Source: Hyphomicrobiales bacterium
GTDB lineage: Bacteria > Pseudomonadota > Alphaproteobacteria > Rhizobiales > Rhizobiaceae
NCBI GenBank assembly: GCA_015654965.1
Contig: JAATGD010000262.1
Coordinates: forward strand, 1-16,003
Reading direction: 5' to 3'
Length of the DNA: 16,003 nt
A program made the translations under genes and the position numbers. Each line of letters begins with the position of its first letter. Position 1 is the first letter of the stretch. The notes beneath the pieces were generated by a model. That model ran no database searches and was not told the DNA's origin. It saw nothing but the letters and a program-made list of their open reading frames with translations. Shown piece after piece: positions 8,101-14,141 of the stretch.

Positions 8101-8331
8101 GTGCCGCTGGCGGTCAGCACGGGCGCGGGTTCGGCAAGCCGTCACTCGATCGGCACCGGCGTTATCGGCGGCATGCTGGCGGCGACGTTTATCGCAACCT
8201 TCTTCATCCCGATGTTCTATAGCCTGATTGCCAGAAAGCCTCCGAAGAGGCCGGAGGACGAGGATGATGACATTGCGCCACCGCCACCCGTGGCGCAGGA
8301 TACGCCCGGACAACCTTCCGGTACCCCGTGA
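5158..8331 (+). CDS. bepE: RND multidrug efflux transporter BepE (HAE1/AcrB family)
   Basis: A 1057-residue proton-driven RND pump that would export dyes, detergents and bile-salt-like compounds as an inner-membrane trimer. It opens with the HAE1 signature [17 protein letters not shown]. TM1 is followed by a periplasmic porter/docking loop (about 35-335), TM2-6 (about 340-500), TM7 (about 533-553), a second loop (about 555-865) and TM8-12 (about 870-1025). The proton-relay residues are present: D408/D409 in TM4 ([10 protein letters not shown]) and K936 in TM10 (GLAAKNAIL), equivalent to AcrB D407/D408/K940. Also seen are the [20 protein letters not shown] turn and T973. The cytoplasmic tail is acidic and Pro-rich (about 1028-1057). 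It is translationally coupled to bepD through ATGA. No outer-membrane factor gene follows; the operon ends at the terminator at 8361. Confidence 0.93.
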   Translation: [1057 protein letters not shown]

Positions 8332-8360
8332 TTATGATCGGCGATTATGAGTGAGAAAAG

Positions 8361-8390
8361 AAAAAGCCCCGGTAAAATCCGGGGCTTTTT
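8361..8390. terminator. Bidirectional rho-independent terminator between bepE and the 58-residue ORF
   Basis: AAAAAGCCCCGG (8361-8372), loop TAAAAT, then CCGGGGCTTTTT (8379-8390): a perfect 12-bp inverted repeat whose A/T ends form a U-run in both directions. It sits between two convergent stops (8331 and 8412) and can end both transcripts. Confidence 0.9.
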
Positions 8391-8411
8391 ATTGCTTTGT
8401 ACCAAAAACCA

Positions 8412-8588
8412 TCATTGCAAAAATGCTGAAATGCCATGAAACAGGGCCCAGCCGAGAAATGCGGCAGGGATGCTGAGCGCAATCAACATGATTGCAAGAA
8501 ACACATAGGCAGCTTCGTTCGGAGAACGTGACGAGCCTTGTGTCCGTTGCGGTGTTTTGTGCCAATAGGCCGGAACACTGTCATACAT
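8412..8588 (-). CDS. Small single-pass membrane protein, uncharacterised (58 residues)
   Basis: A short ORF below usual cut-offs. ATG 8586-8588 is preceded by a near-perfect AGGAGG (8596-8601, 7 nt away), the best ribosome-binding site in the window. The protein has a polar, Pro/Arg-containing N-terminus (MYDSVPAYWHKTPQRTQG at 1-18) and one hydrophobic helix at about 28-51 (YVFLAIMLIALSIPAAFLGW at 28-47), ending HGISAFLQ. With the basic residues before the helix, a cytoplasmic N-terminus is expected. It converges on bepE and shares the two-way terminator. I recognise no family. A role with the neighbouring pump, as for small accessory peptides such as AcrZ, is only a guess, since it is on the opposite strand with its own promoter region. 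TTGACT read on the minus strand near 8645 may be a -35, with no clear -10. Confidence 0.7.
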   Translation of the reverse strand: MYDSVPAYWHKTPQRTQGSSRSPNEAAYVFLAIMLIALSIPAAFLGWALFHGISAFLQ

Positions 8589-8595
8589 GCTTTAT

Positions 8596-8601
8596 CCTCC
8601 T
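8596..8601 (-). promoter_or_regulatory. Strong Shine-Dalgarno of the 58-residue ORF
   Basis: AGGAGG on the minus strand, 7 nt before ATG 8588. It is the main evidence that this short ORF is translated. Confidence 0.75.
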
Positions 8602-8986
8602 TCTCCCCTTGTGAGATTAAGGAACTTTGGCTTGTTTCTTCAAGTCAAATAAAATCCATGTATTTATTGCATCTTTTGTGCTAGAAGCGGCGTATTGATT
8701 ATATGTATGCTATTACTCAGGGTGTTTTTACAAAGAAAAATGATGTGAAATGATTGATATTTAATATTTTTACTTTTATACAGTAAGTATCGACATATCG
8801 GAACTTTCAAAAATTTCTGAAATTAAGACTGTCAGCCTTTGCCTTGGTGCGTCAAGATAGCGCACCATCAGGCGGCATCTTGTTGCCGTGTATTGTTTCC
8901 ACCTCTTGTCATCATGCATCGCTATAGCAGCAAAAACCGGTGTGGCGGATTGATTGATGGCCCTGTGTGGAGTTTTCACCCTTTAC

Positions 8987-9084
8987 AGCGCGTTTCGATC
9001 TGATTGAATCAGATCGGCGCTCTAACTCCTTTGATTTCAAGCATAATCTTGTCGATCCTCGTTGAACGAAGGTCGGATTATGCT
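8987..9084. repeat. Palindromic intergenic repeat element (Bru-RS-like)
   Basis: Two adjacent palindromes form a unit of about 98 bp. The first contains CGATCTGATT-G-AATCAGATCG (8996-9016, perfect 10-bp arms) within an outer AGCGC (8987-8991)/GCGCT (9017-9021) pair. The second has AGCATAATC (9040-9048)/GATTATGCT (9076-9084) as the outer stem and TCGTT-G-AACGA (9059-9069) at the tip. Size and double-palindrome form fit the Brucella repeat family Bru-RS (about 103-105 bp, many intergenic copies, a known IS711 target). Assignment is from memory. No IS711 is present here. Confidence 0.6.
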
Positions 9085-9105
9085 CTAGGGATGCGCTCCA
9101 GAATC

Positions 9106-9159
9106 TTCCAGGCTTGCCAAATATTCCGAGCTTGCCATCTCTTCCGAGTTTGAATGAAA
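9106..9159 (+). repeat. Three degenerate 18-bp tandem repeats
   Basis: TTCCAGGCTTGCCAAATA (9106-9123), TTCCGAGCTTGCCATCTC (9124-9141) and TTCCGAGTTTGAATGAAA (9142-9159). Units 1 and 2 agree at 12 of the first 14 positions; unit 3 keeps the TTCCGAG-TTG core. No function is apparent. It could be a decayed minisatellite. Confidence 0.5.
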
Positions 9160-9262
9160 CAAGCCTGAAATTGGCTGTCAGGCAAAATGATGATTGCCTT
9201 TTGAATGTGAACGTTTAGGTTGCAGGGTAATGCATGGATTTGCAGAAATTCAAGTAAATTCA

Positions 9263-9279
9263 ATATATTAGTAATATAT
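9263..9279. promoter_or_regulatory. AT-rich perfect palindrome upstream of the glycosyltransferase gene
   Basis: ATATATTA-G-TAATATAT, 8-bp perfect arms around one base, ending 39 bp before the ATG. The position suits an operator or a target of an AT-preferring regulator. The flanking DNA is itself AT-rich, so chance symmetry is possible. Confidence 0.35.
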
Positions 9280-9318
9280 AACTCAATGCCGACGGTTTTC
9301 TTTATATAGCGGGGGCCT

Positions 9319-11199
9319 ATGAAGAACCTTCACAGTGGTCTGGACGGGAAGATTGGCGCTGCCCTATCTGTCCGGTTGCAGCGACGCGGTGTGCCGCGTT
9401 ACGTGTTACAGCGCGCCTATGGTGATGCTCTGCGCAATGAGACGCCCTTTTTCAGCGAGCTGGTTCAGCAGCCGGGCGTGACGGAAGCGTTGCTCTATTC
9501 GGCGATTGCCGATCTGCTGGGGCTGGAATTCACGCAGGATATAGAGATGTCACGTATTTTCGTGACCGGTGAGGAAAAGCTGGCTGTTCTCACCGATGTT
9601 TGGCAGGTCATGCTCATCGGGCCGGACGGTCAGACATGCCTCTGCCTTGCGCCCGATGAAAAGCGCATCGCGATGCTGCTCGATCATGTCAGCAAATCTC
9701 CATCCGTAAGATCGCGCATTCGCATCTGCCCGCCTTCGCTCCTGCGGCAGATCATGCGCCAGCGCCACAGCCGGTCATTGCTCGATCAGGCCGGGAAAAT
9801 GACGCCGCGTGCTTTTTCCGCCGCGCGGGTTTTACACGCGCCACAGGTTTTCGGCCTTGCTGCCATTTTATATGTGCTGGTGGCCTGTGCGATGAGCTGG
9901 CCTTTTGAAACCATGTTGGCAGGGCATGTTTTTCTGACGCTGTTCTTTTTCGGCTGCGTCCTGCTACGGCTTTTTGCGGCGGCCAAGGGGGAACGCCTGC
10001 GCTTTGCAAGGCTTTTGCCCATAGCTTCCGCTGCTTTGCCGATCTATTCCATTCTGGTACCGCTTTATCGTGAGCAGGCGGTGATCGGCCAGTTGATTGC
10101 CGTGCTGCAAAAGCTCAACTGGCCCTCAAGCAAGCTGGAGATCAAGCTTGTCTGCGAAGAAGATGATTTCGACACCAAGGCGGCGATCCGCCGCTATGAT
10201 CTACCGGCAAATTTCGAGGTCATCACGGTGCCCGCCGGTGGACCGCGCACCAAACCGAATGCCCTCAATTATGCTTTGCAATTCGTGCGCGGCGAAATTG
10301 TTGCGGTCTTCGATGCCGAGGACCGTCCGCATCCCGACCAGTTGCGCGAGGCATGGCAGGCTTTTCGGATGAACGGGGAGTCTCTCGCCTGCGTTCAGGC
10401 CCCCCTCATCATTGGCAATTATAGGCGCAATATGCTCACACGTATGTTCGCCTTTGAATATGCGGCGCTCTTTCGCGGGCTTTTGCCATGGTTGGCCGCG
10501 CAGGGGCTGGTCATTCCTTTGGGCGGCACGTCCAATCATTTCCGCAGTCGTTGTCTGCGCGAAGTCGGCGGCTGGGACGCGTTCAATGTGACGGAGGATG
10601 CCGATCTTGGCATTCGCCTGGCGCGCTTTGGCTACCGGATCGGCATGATTGGCCGTGGCACGATCGAGGATGCGCCGGAAGATTACAAAATCTGGCGAAA
10701 CCAGCGCACGCGCTGGATCAAGGGCTGGATGCAGACATGGCTGGTGCATGCCCGCAATCCCTATCGCGCCATGCGCGAACTGGGGCTGTGGCGCTTTATC
10801 GTGAGCCAGATCTACATGATCGGCATCATCAGCTCGGCGCTCATCCATCCTTTCATGCTGATCATGCTGGCGGGTCTGCTCGCCAAACTGGCCTATGCCC
10901 CTGTTTCACCCCAGAGCCTCATGCTGCTGGGGCTGGATATGGTCAATATCCTGCTCGCGTATTTGAGTTTTTATATCCTCGGCTCCAGAACGCTGGAGCC
11001 GACGGAAAGCGGGGGCTATGCCTATCTCTTTGCCATTCCCGTCTATTGGGTACTGATTTCGTTTTCCGCATGGCGGGCATTATGGCAATTGATACGTGAG
11101 CCGCATTTATGGGAGAAGACGCCGCATCATCCAAGCGTGTTTTATTTTGATGCGGCCGCGTCTGCGATGAATACGGCACCACGTCCGATAATGGACTGA
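9319..11199 (+). CDS. Membrane GT2 glycosyltransferase with an N-terminal MshEN-like domain
   Basis: A 626-residue protein expected to make or extend a polysaccharide at the inner membrane. Residues 15-155 resemble the MshEN/T2SSE N-terminal fold (ADLLGLEF at 64-71, a beta segment VWQVMLIGPDGQTCLCLAPD at 94-113, then helices), but lack the RLG..L...G and terminal Gln pattern of known c-di-GMP-binding MshEN domains. Two membrane segments follow (about 175-195 and 201-222). The GT-A domain has PIYSILVPLYRE (241-252), EEDD (280-283), FDAEDRPHP (331-339), NVTEDADL (423-430) and QRTRW (462-466), the DxD, TED and QxxRW motifs of processive GT2 enzymes. Further membrane segments lie at about 493-525, 535-555 and 568-590. 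The layout matches XagB-like or cellulose-synthase-like proteins; the product is unknown. The ATG has only a GGGGG 3 nt upstream. Its 3' end overlaps the convergent ppk2 by 58 bp. Confidence 0.82.
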   Translation: MKNLHSGLDGKIGAALSVRLQRRGVPRYVLQRAYGDALRNETPFFSELVQQPGVTEALLYSAIADLLGLEFTQDIEMSRIFVTGEEKLAVLTDVWQVMLIGPDGQTCLCLAPDEKRIAMLLDHVSKSPSVRSRIRICPPSLLRQIMRQRHSRSLLDQAGKMTPRAFSAARVLHAPQVFGLAAILYVLVACAMSWPFETMLAGHVFLTLFFFGCVLLRLFAAAKGERLRFARLLPIASAALPIYSILVPLYREQAVIGQLIAVLQKLNWPSSKLEIKLVCEEDDFDTKAAIRRYDLPANFEVITVPAGGPRTKPNALNYALQFVRGEIVAVFDAEDRPHPDQLREAWQAFRMNGESLACVQAPLIIGNYRRNMLTRMFAFEYAALFRGLLPWLAAQGLVIPLGGTSNHFRSRCLREVGGWDAFNVTEDADLGIRLARFGYRIGMIGRGTIEDAPEDYKIWRNQRTRWIKGWMQTWLVHARNPYRAMRELGLWRFIVSQIYMIGIISSALIHPFMLIMLAGLLAKLAYAPVSPQSLMLLGLDMVNILLAYLSFYILGSRTLEPTESGGYAYLFAIPVYWVLISFSAWRALWQLIREPHLWEKTPHHPSVFYFDAAASAMNTAPRPIMD

Positions 11200-12074
11200 T
11201 CCTCCGGTCCAATGGCGTCGAGGTCGCGCCCCTCATAAGGCAGCGTCAGCAGAATGCGGCGGATGGTGGCGAGCCGCGCACGACGCTTGTCATTGGCGCG
11301 GATGAGCGTCCATGGCGCATAGCCGATATCGGTGCGTTCCAGCATGGTGTGCAGCGCCTGCGAATAGTCGTCCCAGCGCTCGATGCCTGCCACATCCATG
11401 GGCGAGAACTTCCAGTTCTTGAGCGGGCTGTGCCGACGCTCATGAAAACGCTTGAGCTGCATTTCCTGTCCGATATCGAGCCAGGACTTGAAGAGATGAA
11501 TGCCATCGGTGACGATCATGCGCTCGAAATCGGGTGTTTCGGTCAAAAACGTCTCGATCTGCGCAGACGTTGCAAATCCCATGACCCGTTCAACCCCGGC
11601 GCGATTATACCAGGAACGGTCAAAAGTCACGAATTCGCCCGCAGTGGGGAAATGGGCGGCGTAACGCTGGAAATACCATTGCCCGCGTTCGGTTTCGGTC
11701 GGCTTTGGCAATGCCACATTGCGCGCGGTACGCGGATTCATGAATTGGCGGATTGTGAAGATGGTGCCGCCTTTGCCCGCCGCATCCCGGCCTTCAAAAA
11801 CGCTGATGACCCGCTCGCCGGTCTTTTGCAGCCAATATTGCAGTTTCACCAGTTCGATCTGCAACCGCTCCAGCGTTTCCTCATATTCCTTTCGGTCCAT
11901 GCGTGCGGGATAGGGATATCCACCCGATTGCAGGGCACTTGCATCGATCCAGTCCGGTAGCTTGGGGTCGTTGATATCGAATTTCTGTTTTTTGCCGCCG
12001 ATCTTGAGTTTGATCGGCTGTTCGACCAAGGAACCCTTGTTCTTCTTGTTGTCTGTCTTGGAACTGTCACCCAC
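11142..12074 (-). CDS. ppk2: Polyphosphate kinase 2 (PPK2 family)
   Basis: A 310-residue PPK2 enzyme, which transfers phosphate between polyphosphate and nucleotides (usually GDP/ADP to GTP/ATP for the one-domain class I form). From the GTG start it has the Walker A segment FEGRDAAGKGG at 93-103, the Walker B/lid segment FDRSWYNRAGVERVMGF at 151-167, FHERRHSPLKNWKFSPMD at 210-227, and a C-terminal region with R-A-N-D-K-R-R-A-R-L near 259-268. The basic, polar N-terminus is typical of rhizobial PPK2. The longest frame starts at ATG 12104, but GTG 12074 has AAGGAA at 12081-12086, 6 nt away, while ATG 12104 has no Shine-Dalgarno; GTG is preferred. It is divergent from the PhoR-like kinase gene, and its last 58 bp overlap the glycosyltransferase gene tail to tail. 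Confidence 0.9.
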   Translation of the reverse strand: MGDSSKTDNKKNKGSLVEQPIKLKIGGKKQKFDINDPKLPDWIDASALQSGGYPYPARMDRKEYEETLERLQIELVKLQYWLQKTGERVISVFEGRDAAGKGGTIFTIRQFMNPRTARNVALPKPTETERGQWYFQRYAAHFPTAGEFVTFDRSWYNRAGVERVMGFATSAQIETFLTETPDFERMIVTDGIHLFKSWLDIGQEMQLKRFHERRHSPLKNWKFSPMDVAGIERWDDYSQALHTMLERTDIGYAPWTLIRANDKRRARLATIRRILLTLPYEGRDLDAIGPEDQSIIGRGAVFIADAAASK

Positions 12075-12080
12075 TGCAAA

Positions 12081-12086
12081 TTCCTT
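12081..12086 (-). promoter_or_regulatory. Shine-Dalgarno deciding a GTG start for ppk2
   Basis: AAGGAA on the minus strand, 6 nt before GTG 12074. It lies inside the longer frame that begins at ATG 12104, so the two starts cannot both be efficient. Confidence 0.6.
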
Positions 12087-12129
12087 TCGTTTATAACAAA
12101 GCATGATATGGCAAGATAAACCTGCATTC

Positions 12130-12151
12130 CGAAAAGTGCGAAGCGGTTTTC
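12130..12151. repeat. Rhizobial-type intergenic repeat motif
   Basis: GAAAAGTGCGAAGCGGTTTTC (12131-12151) can fold with GAAAA/TTTTC arms and a GC/GC inner pair around GAA. From memory, AAAAGTGCGAAGCGGTTTT recurs in many intergenic regions of Brucella, Ochrobactrum and Mesorhizobium, so it is probably one copy of a dispersed element and not specific to this promoter. Confidence 0.45.
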
Positions 12152-12176
12152 ATATAAGATGCATGGGCGCATAAGC

Positions 12177-12180
12177 GGAG
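12177..12180 (+). promoter_or_regulatory. Shine-Dalgarno deciding the phoR start
   Basis: GGAG 8 nt before ATG 12189. The upstream in-frame ATG 12159 has no such site. Confidence 0.55.
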
Positions 12181-12188
12181 AAGACGCA

Positions 12189-13496
12189 ATGAGGCAAGAA
12201 AACCGCACCAATACGGGTGACGGGCAGGGGGAAACGGAGAAGGGGGCATCGCTTTTCGCGCCGCTCAAACGTGTCAAAGGCATATTGATCGTCAGTGTGG
12301 TTCTCGCAATCTGCATCATGGCGCTGGAATTGCCGTTCTGGTTCCGCGCCATCCTGCTGGGGCTGGTCGTTCTAGGCGCTGTGTGGACGGCCAATGAGGT
12401 CGGTCATGGCGAGCCGGAGGCCGGTCCGCAAAAGGATGAAGGCGGCCGAGAAATGGCGGGGGTTTCGGGCGAACGGCTTGCGGATTTGCTTACCGATCCG
12501 ATGATCGTCTTCGACCATCGCGGAACGGTGCTTTTTGCCAATGCGGCGGCCCGCGATGCCTTTCAGTCGCTGGAAAGTGGAACCGCCCTTTATCTGCGCT
12601 TTCGCGCACCGGAAATGCATGCGCTCATTCAGGGCGTGATTGCCGATGGCGAGCCGCGCAGCATCGACTATTTCGAGCGCGTGCCGATCGATCGCTGGTA
12701 CAAGGCGGTCGTCAAGGCGCTCATGGATGCCAAAGGACAACCCGAACTCTTCGTGCTCCTGTTCCGCGATCAGAGCGAGACGCGGCGCATCGACCGTATG
12801 CGTTCCGATTTTATCGCCAATGCCAGCCATGAATTGCGTACGCCGCTGGCCTCGTTGCGCGGCTTTATCGAAACGCTTCAAGGCCCTGCACGCAACGATG
12901 TCGCCGCTCGCGACCGGTTTCTCGATATCATGCAAAAACAATCCGAGCGCATGTCGCGGCTGATTGATGATCTTCTGTCGCTGTCGCGTCTGGAAATGCG
13001 TGCGCATCTCGCGGTCAGTGAAACCGTCGATCTGACGGCTGTTTTAAACCATGTCACCGATACGCTGACGCCGCTGGCGGACAGCATGGGGGTGGTGATC
13101 GAGCGGCATATGCCCGATGCGCCGTTACAGGTTACGGGCGCGCGCGACGAGCTTATTCAGGTTTTCCAGAACCTCGTCGAAAATGCCTGCAAATACGGGC
13201 AGGAAGGCGGCAGGGTCATCGTCCAGCTCGAAGAAGATACAAGTGGCAGCACGCCGGAAGTGGTCGTTTCCGTTCGCGATTTCGGTCCGGGCATTGCCGC
13301 CGAACATCTTCCGCGCCTGACCGAGCGCTTTTATCGCATCGATGTAGAAACCAGTCGTTCGCACAAAGGGACCGGATTGGGCCTTGCCATCGTCAAGCAT
13401 ATTCTGGCCCGCCACCGGGGGCGCCTTGTCGTGCGCTCGCAACTGGGTGAAGGCTCGACCTTCATGGTGCGACTGCCCAAACGGGCTGGGTTATAG
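12189..13496 (+). CDS. phoR: PhoR-like membrane sensor histidine kinase
   Basis: A 435-residue kinase expected to autophosphorylate and pass phosphate to a response regulator, PhoB if it is a true PhoR. From ATG 12189: a polar N-terminus; two short hydrophobic segments at about 29-49 and 53-68 with almost no periplasmic loop, as in PhoR; a PAS domain at about 96-190 (LTDPMIVFDHRGTVLFANAA); HisKA with FIANASHELRTPLASLRGF (phospho-acceptor H214); and HATPase_c with the N box QNLVENACKYG (N332), G1 DFGPGIA (364-370), F box FYRID and G2 GTGLGLA (394-400). The start at 12159 is possible but lacks a Shine-Dalgarno. No response-regulator or pst genes follow: the gene ends at a terminator and the next gene is gcrA. 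The PhoR name rests on architecture; another PAS histidine kinase cannot be excluded. Confidence 0.8.
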   Translation: MRQENRTNTGDGQGETEKGASLFAPLKRVKGILIVSVVLAICIMALELPFWFRAILLGLVVLGAVWTANEVGHGEPEAGPQKDEGGREMAGVSGERLADLLTDPMIVFDHRGTVLFANAAARDAFQSLESGTALYLRFRAPEMHALIQGVIADGEPRSIDYFERVPIDRWYKAVVKALMDAKGQPELFVLLFRDQSETRRIDRMRSDFIANASHELRTPLASLRGFIETLQGPARNDVAARDRFLDIMQKQSERMSRLIDDLLSLSRLEMRAHLAVSETVDLTAVLNHVTDTLTPLADSMGVVIERHMPDAPLQVTGARDELIQVFQNLVENACKYGQEGGRVIVQLEEDTSGSTPEVVVSVRDFGPGIAAEHLPRLTERFYRIDVETSRSHKGTGLGLAIVKHILARHRGRLVVRSQLGEGSTFMVRLPKRAGL

Positions 13497-13511
13497 AAAA
13501 TGGCCTAAACA

Positions 13512-13542
13512 AAAACCCCGGAGCCAATCACTCCGGGGTTTT
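13512..13542. terminator. Bidirectional rho-independent terminator between phoR and gcrA
   Basis: AAAACCCCGGAG (13512-13523), loop CCAATCA, then CTCCGGGGTTTT (13531-13542): a perfect 12-bp stem with A/T tails on both sides, placed between the convergent stops of phoR (13496) and gcrA (13566). Confidence 0.9.
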
Positions 13543-13565
13543 CATTTCATACGCAAAATCAGCTA

Positions 13566-14105
13566 TCAGCGTGCGCGGCGACGCTCAGCTGTCGGCTGGA
13601 AAGCCAGACGCGAATGATAGCTGCAATAGGGGCTGGACTCGCCCGATTCATGGCCGCAGAAATGGAAATCTTCATTCAAAGGATCTCCAATCGGCCATTT
13701 GCAGGTGCGTTCGCTCAGTTGCAACAGCGACAGGCGGCGCGAAATCGGCACCACCACATCGGATGCGGGCTGCACAACGGCTTCCGCGATCACTTCGGTC
13801 GCATAATCCATCTTCAGCGCTGTTGCGCCAACCGTCTTGGTCACGCTTGCCGTGCGCATGGTCGTGCTATGTGCGCCGCCATTGTGCTGCACGGAGGGAC
13901 GCGGGGCTGCTGCTGCCGTGTTCACCTTCTTGCTGCGCGGAGCTGTCGTGGTCGTTTTGCCGCGCCCGGAAAGTTTCAGGCGGTGCACCTTGCCGATCAC
14001 TGCGTTGCGGCTGACGCCGCCAAGCTGCGCTGCGATCTGGCTTGCGCTCAAGCCTTCGCTCCACAGTTTCTTGAGTAATTCAACGCGTTCATCTGTCCAG
14101 TTCAT
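13566..14105 (-). CDS. gcrA: Cell-cycle regulator GcrA
   Basis: A 179-residue GcrA protein, an alphaproteobacterial regulator that binds sigma-70-RNA polymerase and acts at promoters carrying CcrM-methylated GANTC sites. The N-terminal DNA-binding domain (about 1-46) begins MNWTDERVELLKKLWSEG and contains SASQIAAQLGGVSRNAVIGK. A low-complexity basic Thr/Ala linker covers about 47-115. The C-terminal sigma-interacting domain has LSLLQLSERTCKWPIGDP (126-142), FHFCGHESGE and YCSYHSRLAFQP; its C135, C150, H152, C161 and H164 look like a metal-binding or structural Cys/His set. A longer frame from TTG 14120 exists, but ATG 14105 gives the canonical N-terminus, with GGAG at 14115-14118, 9 nt upstream. 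It converges on phoR and shares the terminator at 13512. Confidence 0.93.
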   Translation of the reverse strand: MNWTDERVELLKKLWSEGLSASQIAAQLGGVSRNAVIGKVHRLKLSGRGKTTTTAPRSKKVNTAAAAPRPSVQHNGGAHSTTMRTASVTKTVGATALKMDYATEVIAEAVVQPASDVVVPISRRLSLLQLSERTCKWPIGDPLNEDFHFCGHESGESSPYCSYHSRLAFQPTAERRRAR

Positions 14106-14136
14106 TGCCCTGGGCTCCAATTATTTTCGTTATCCG

Positions 14137-14141
14137 GAATC
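14137..14141. promoter_or_regulatory. GANTC (CcrM) methylation site, gcrA-proximal
   Basis: GAATC 32 bp upstream of the gcrA ATG. CcrM methylates the adenine in GANTC, and the state of the site changes through the cell cycle in Alphaproteobacteria. Confidence 0.5.

Larger units (their letters stand above)
8589..9318. other. AT-rich intergenic region between the small ORF and the glycosyltransferase gene
   Basis: About 730 bp without a convincing gene, clearly richer in A+T than its neighbours. It holds the upstream region of the small ORF, a 7-bp hairpin TGGTGCG/CGCACCA (8845-8851/8861-8867), a palindromic repeat element (8987-9084), three degenerate 18-bp repeats (9106-9159), a 6-bp hairpin GCCTGA/TCAGGC (9163-9168/9178-9183) and an AT-rich palindrome (9263-9279). 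Confidence 0.6.

Noticed and set aside
4927..8313. 1128-codon open frame antisense to bepD/bepE
   Set aside because: It is rich in His, Arg and Asp with no domain pattern, the usual shadow of a GC-rich gene in the opposite phase. bepE on the plus strand carries all RND motifs.
8845..8867. TGGTGCG/CGCACCA hairpin as a terminator or sRNA end
   Set aside because: The 7-bp stem is perfect, but no U-run follows on either strand and no promoter or gene is associated.
8776..8979. 67-codon frame on the minus strand starting at GTG
   Set aside because: The AAAGG before the GTG is directly adjacent, the frame lies in AT-rich non-coding DNA, and the protein shows no recognisable pattern.
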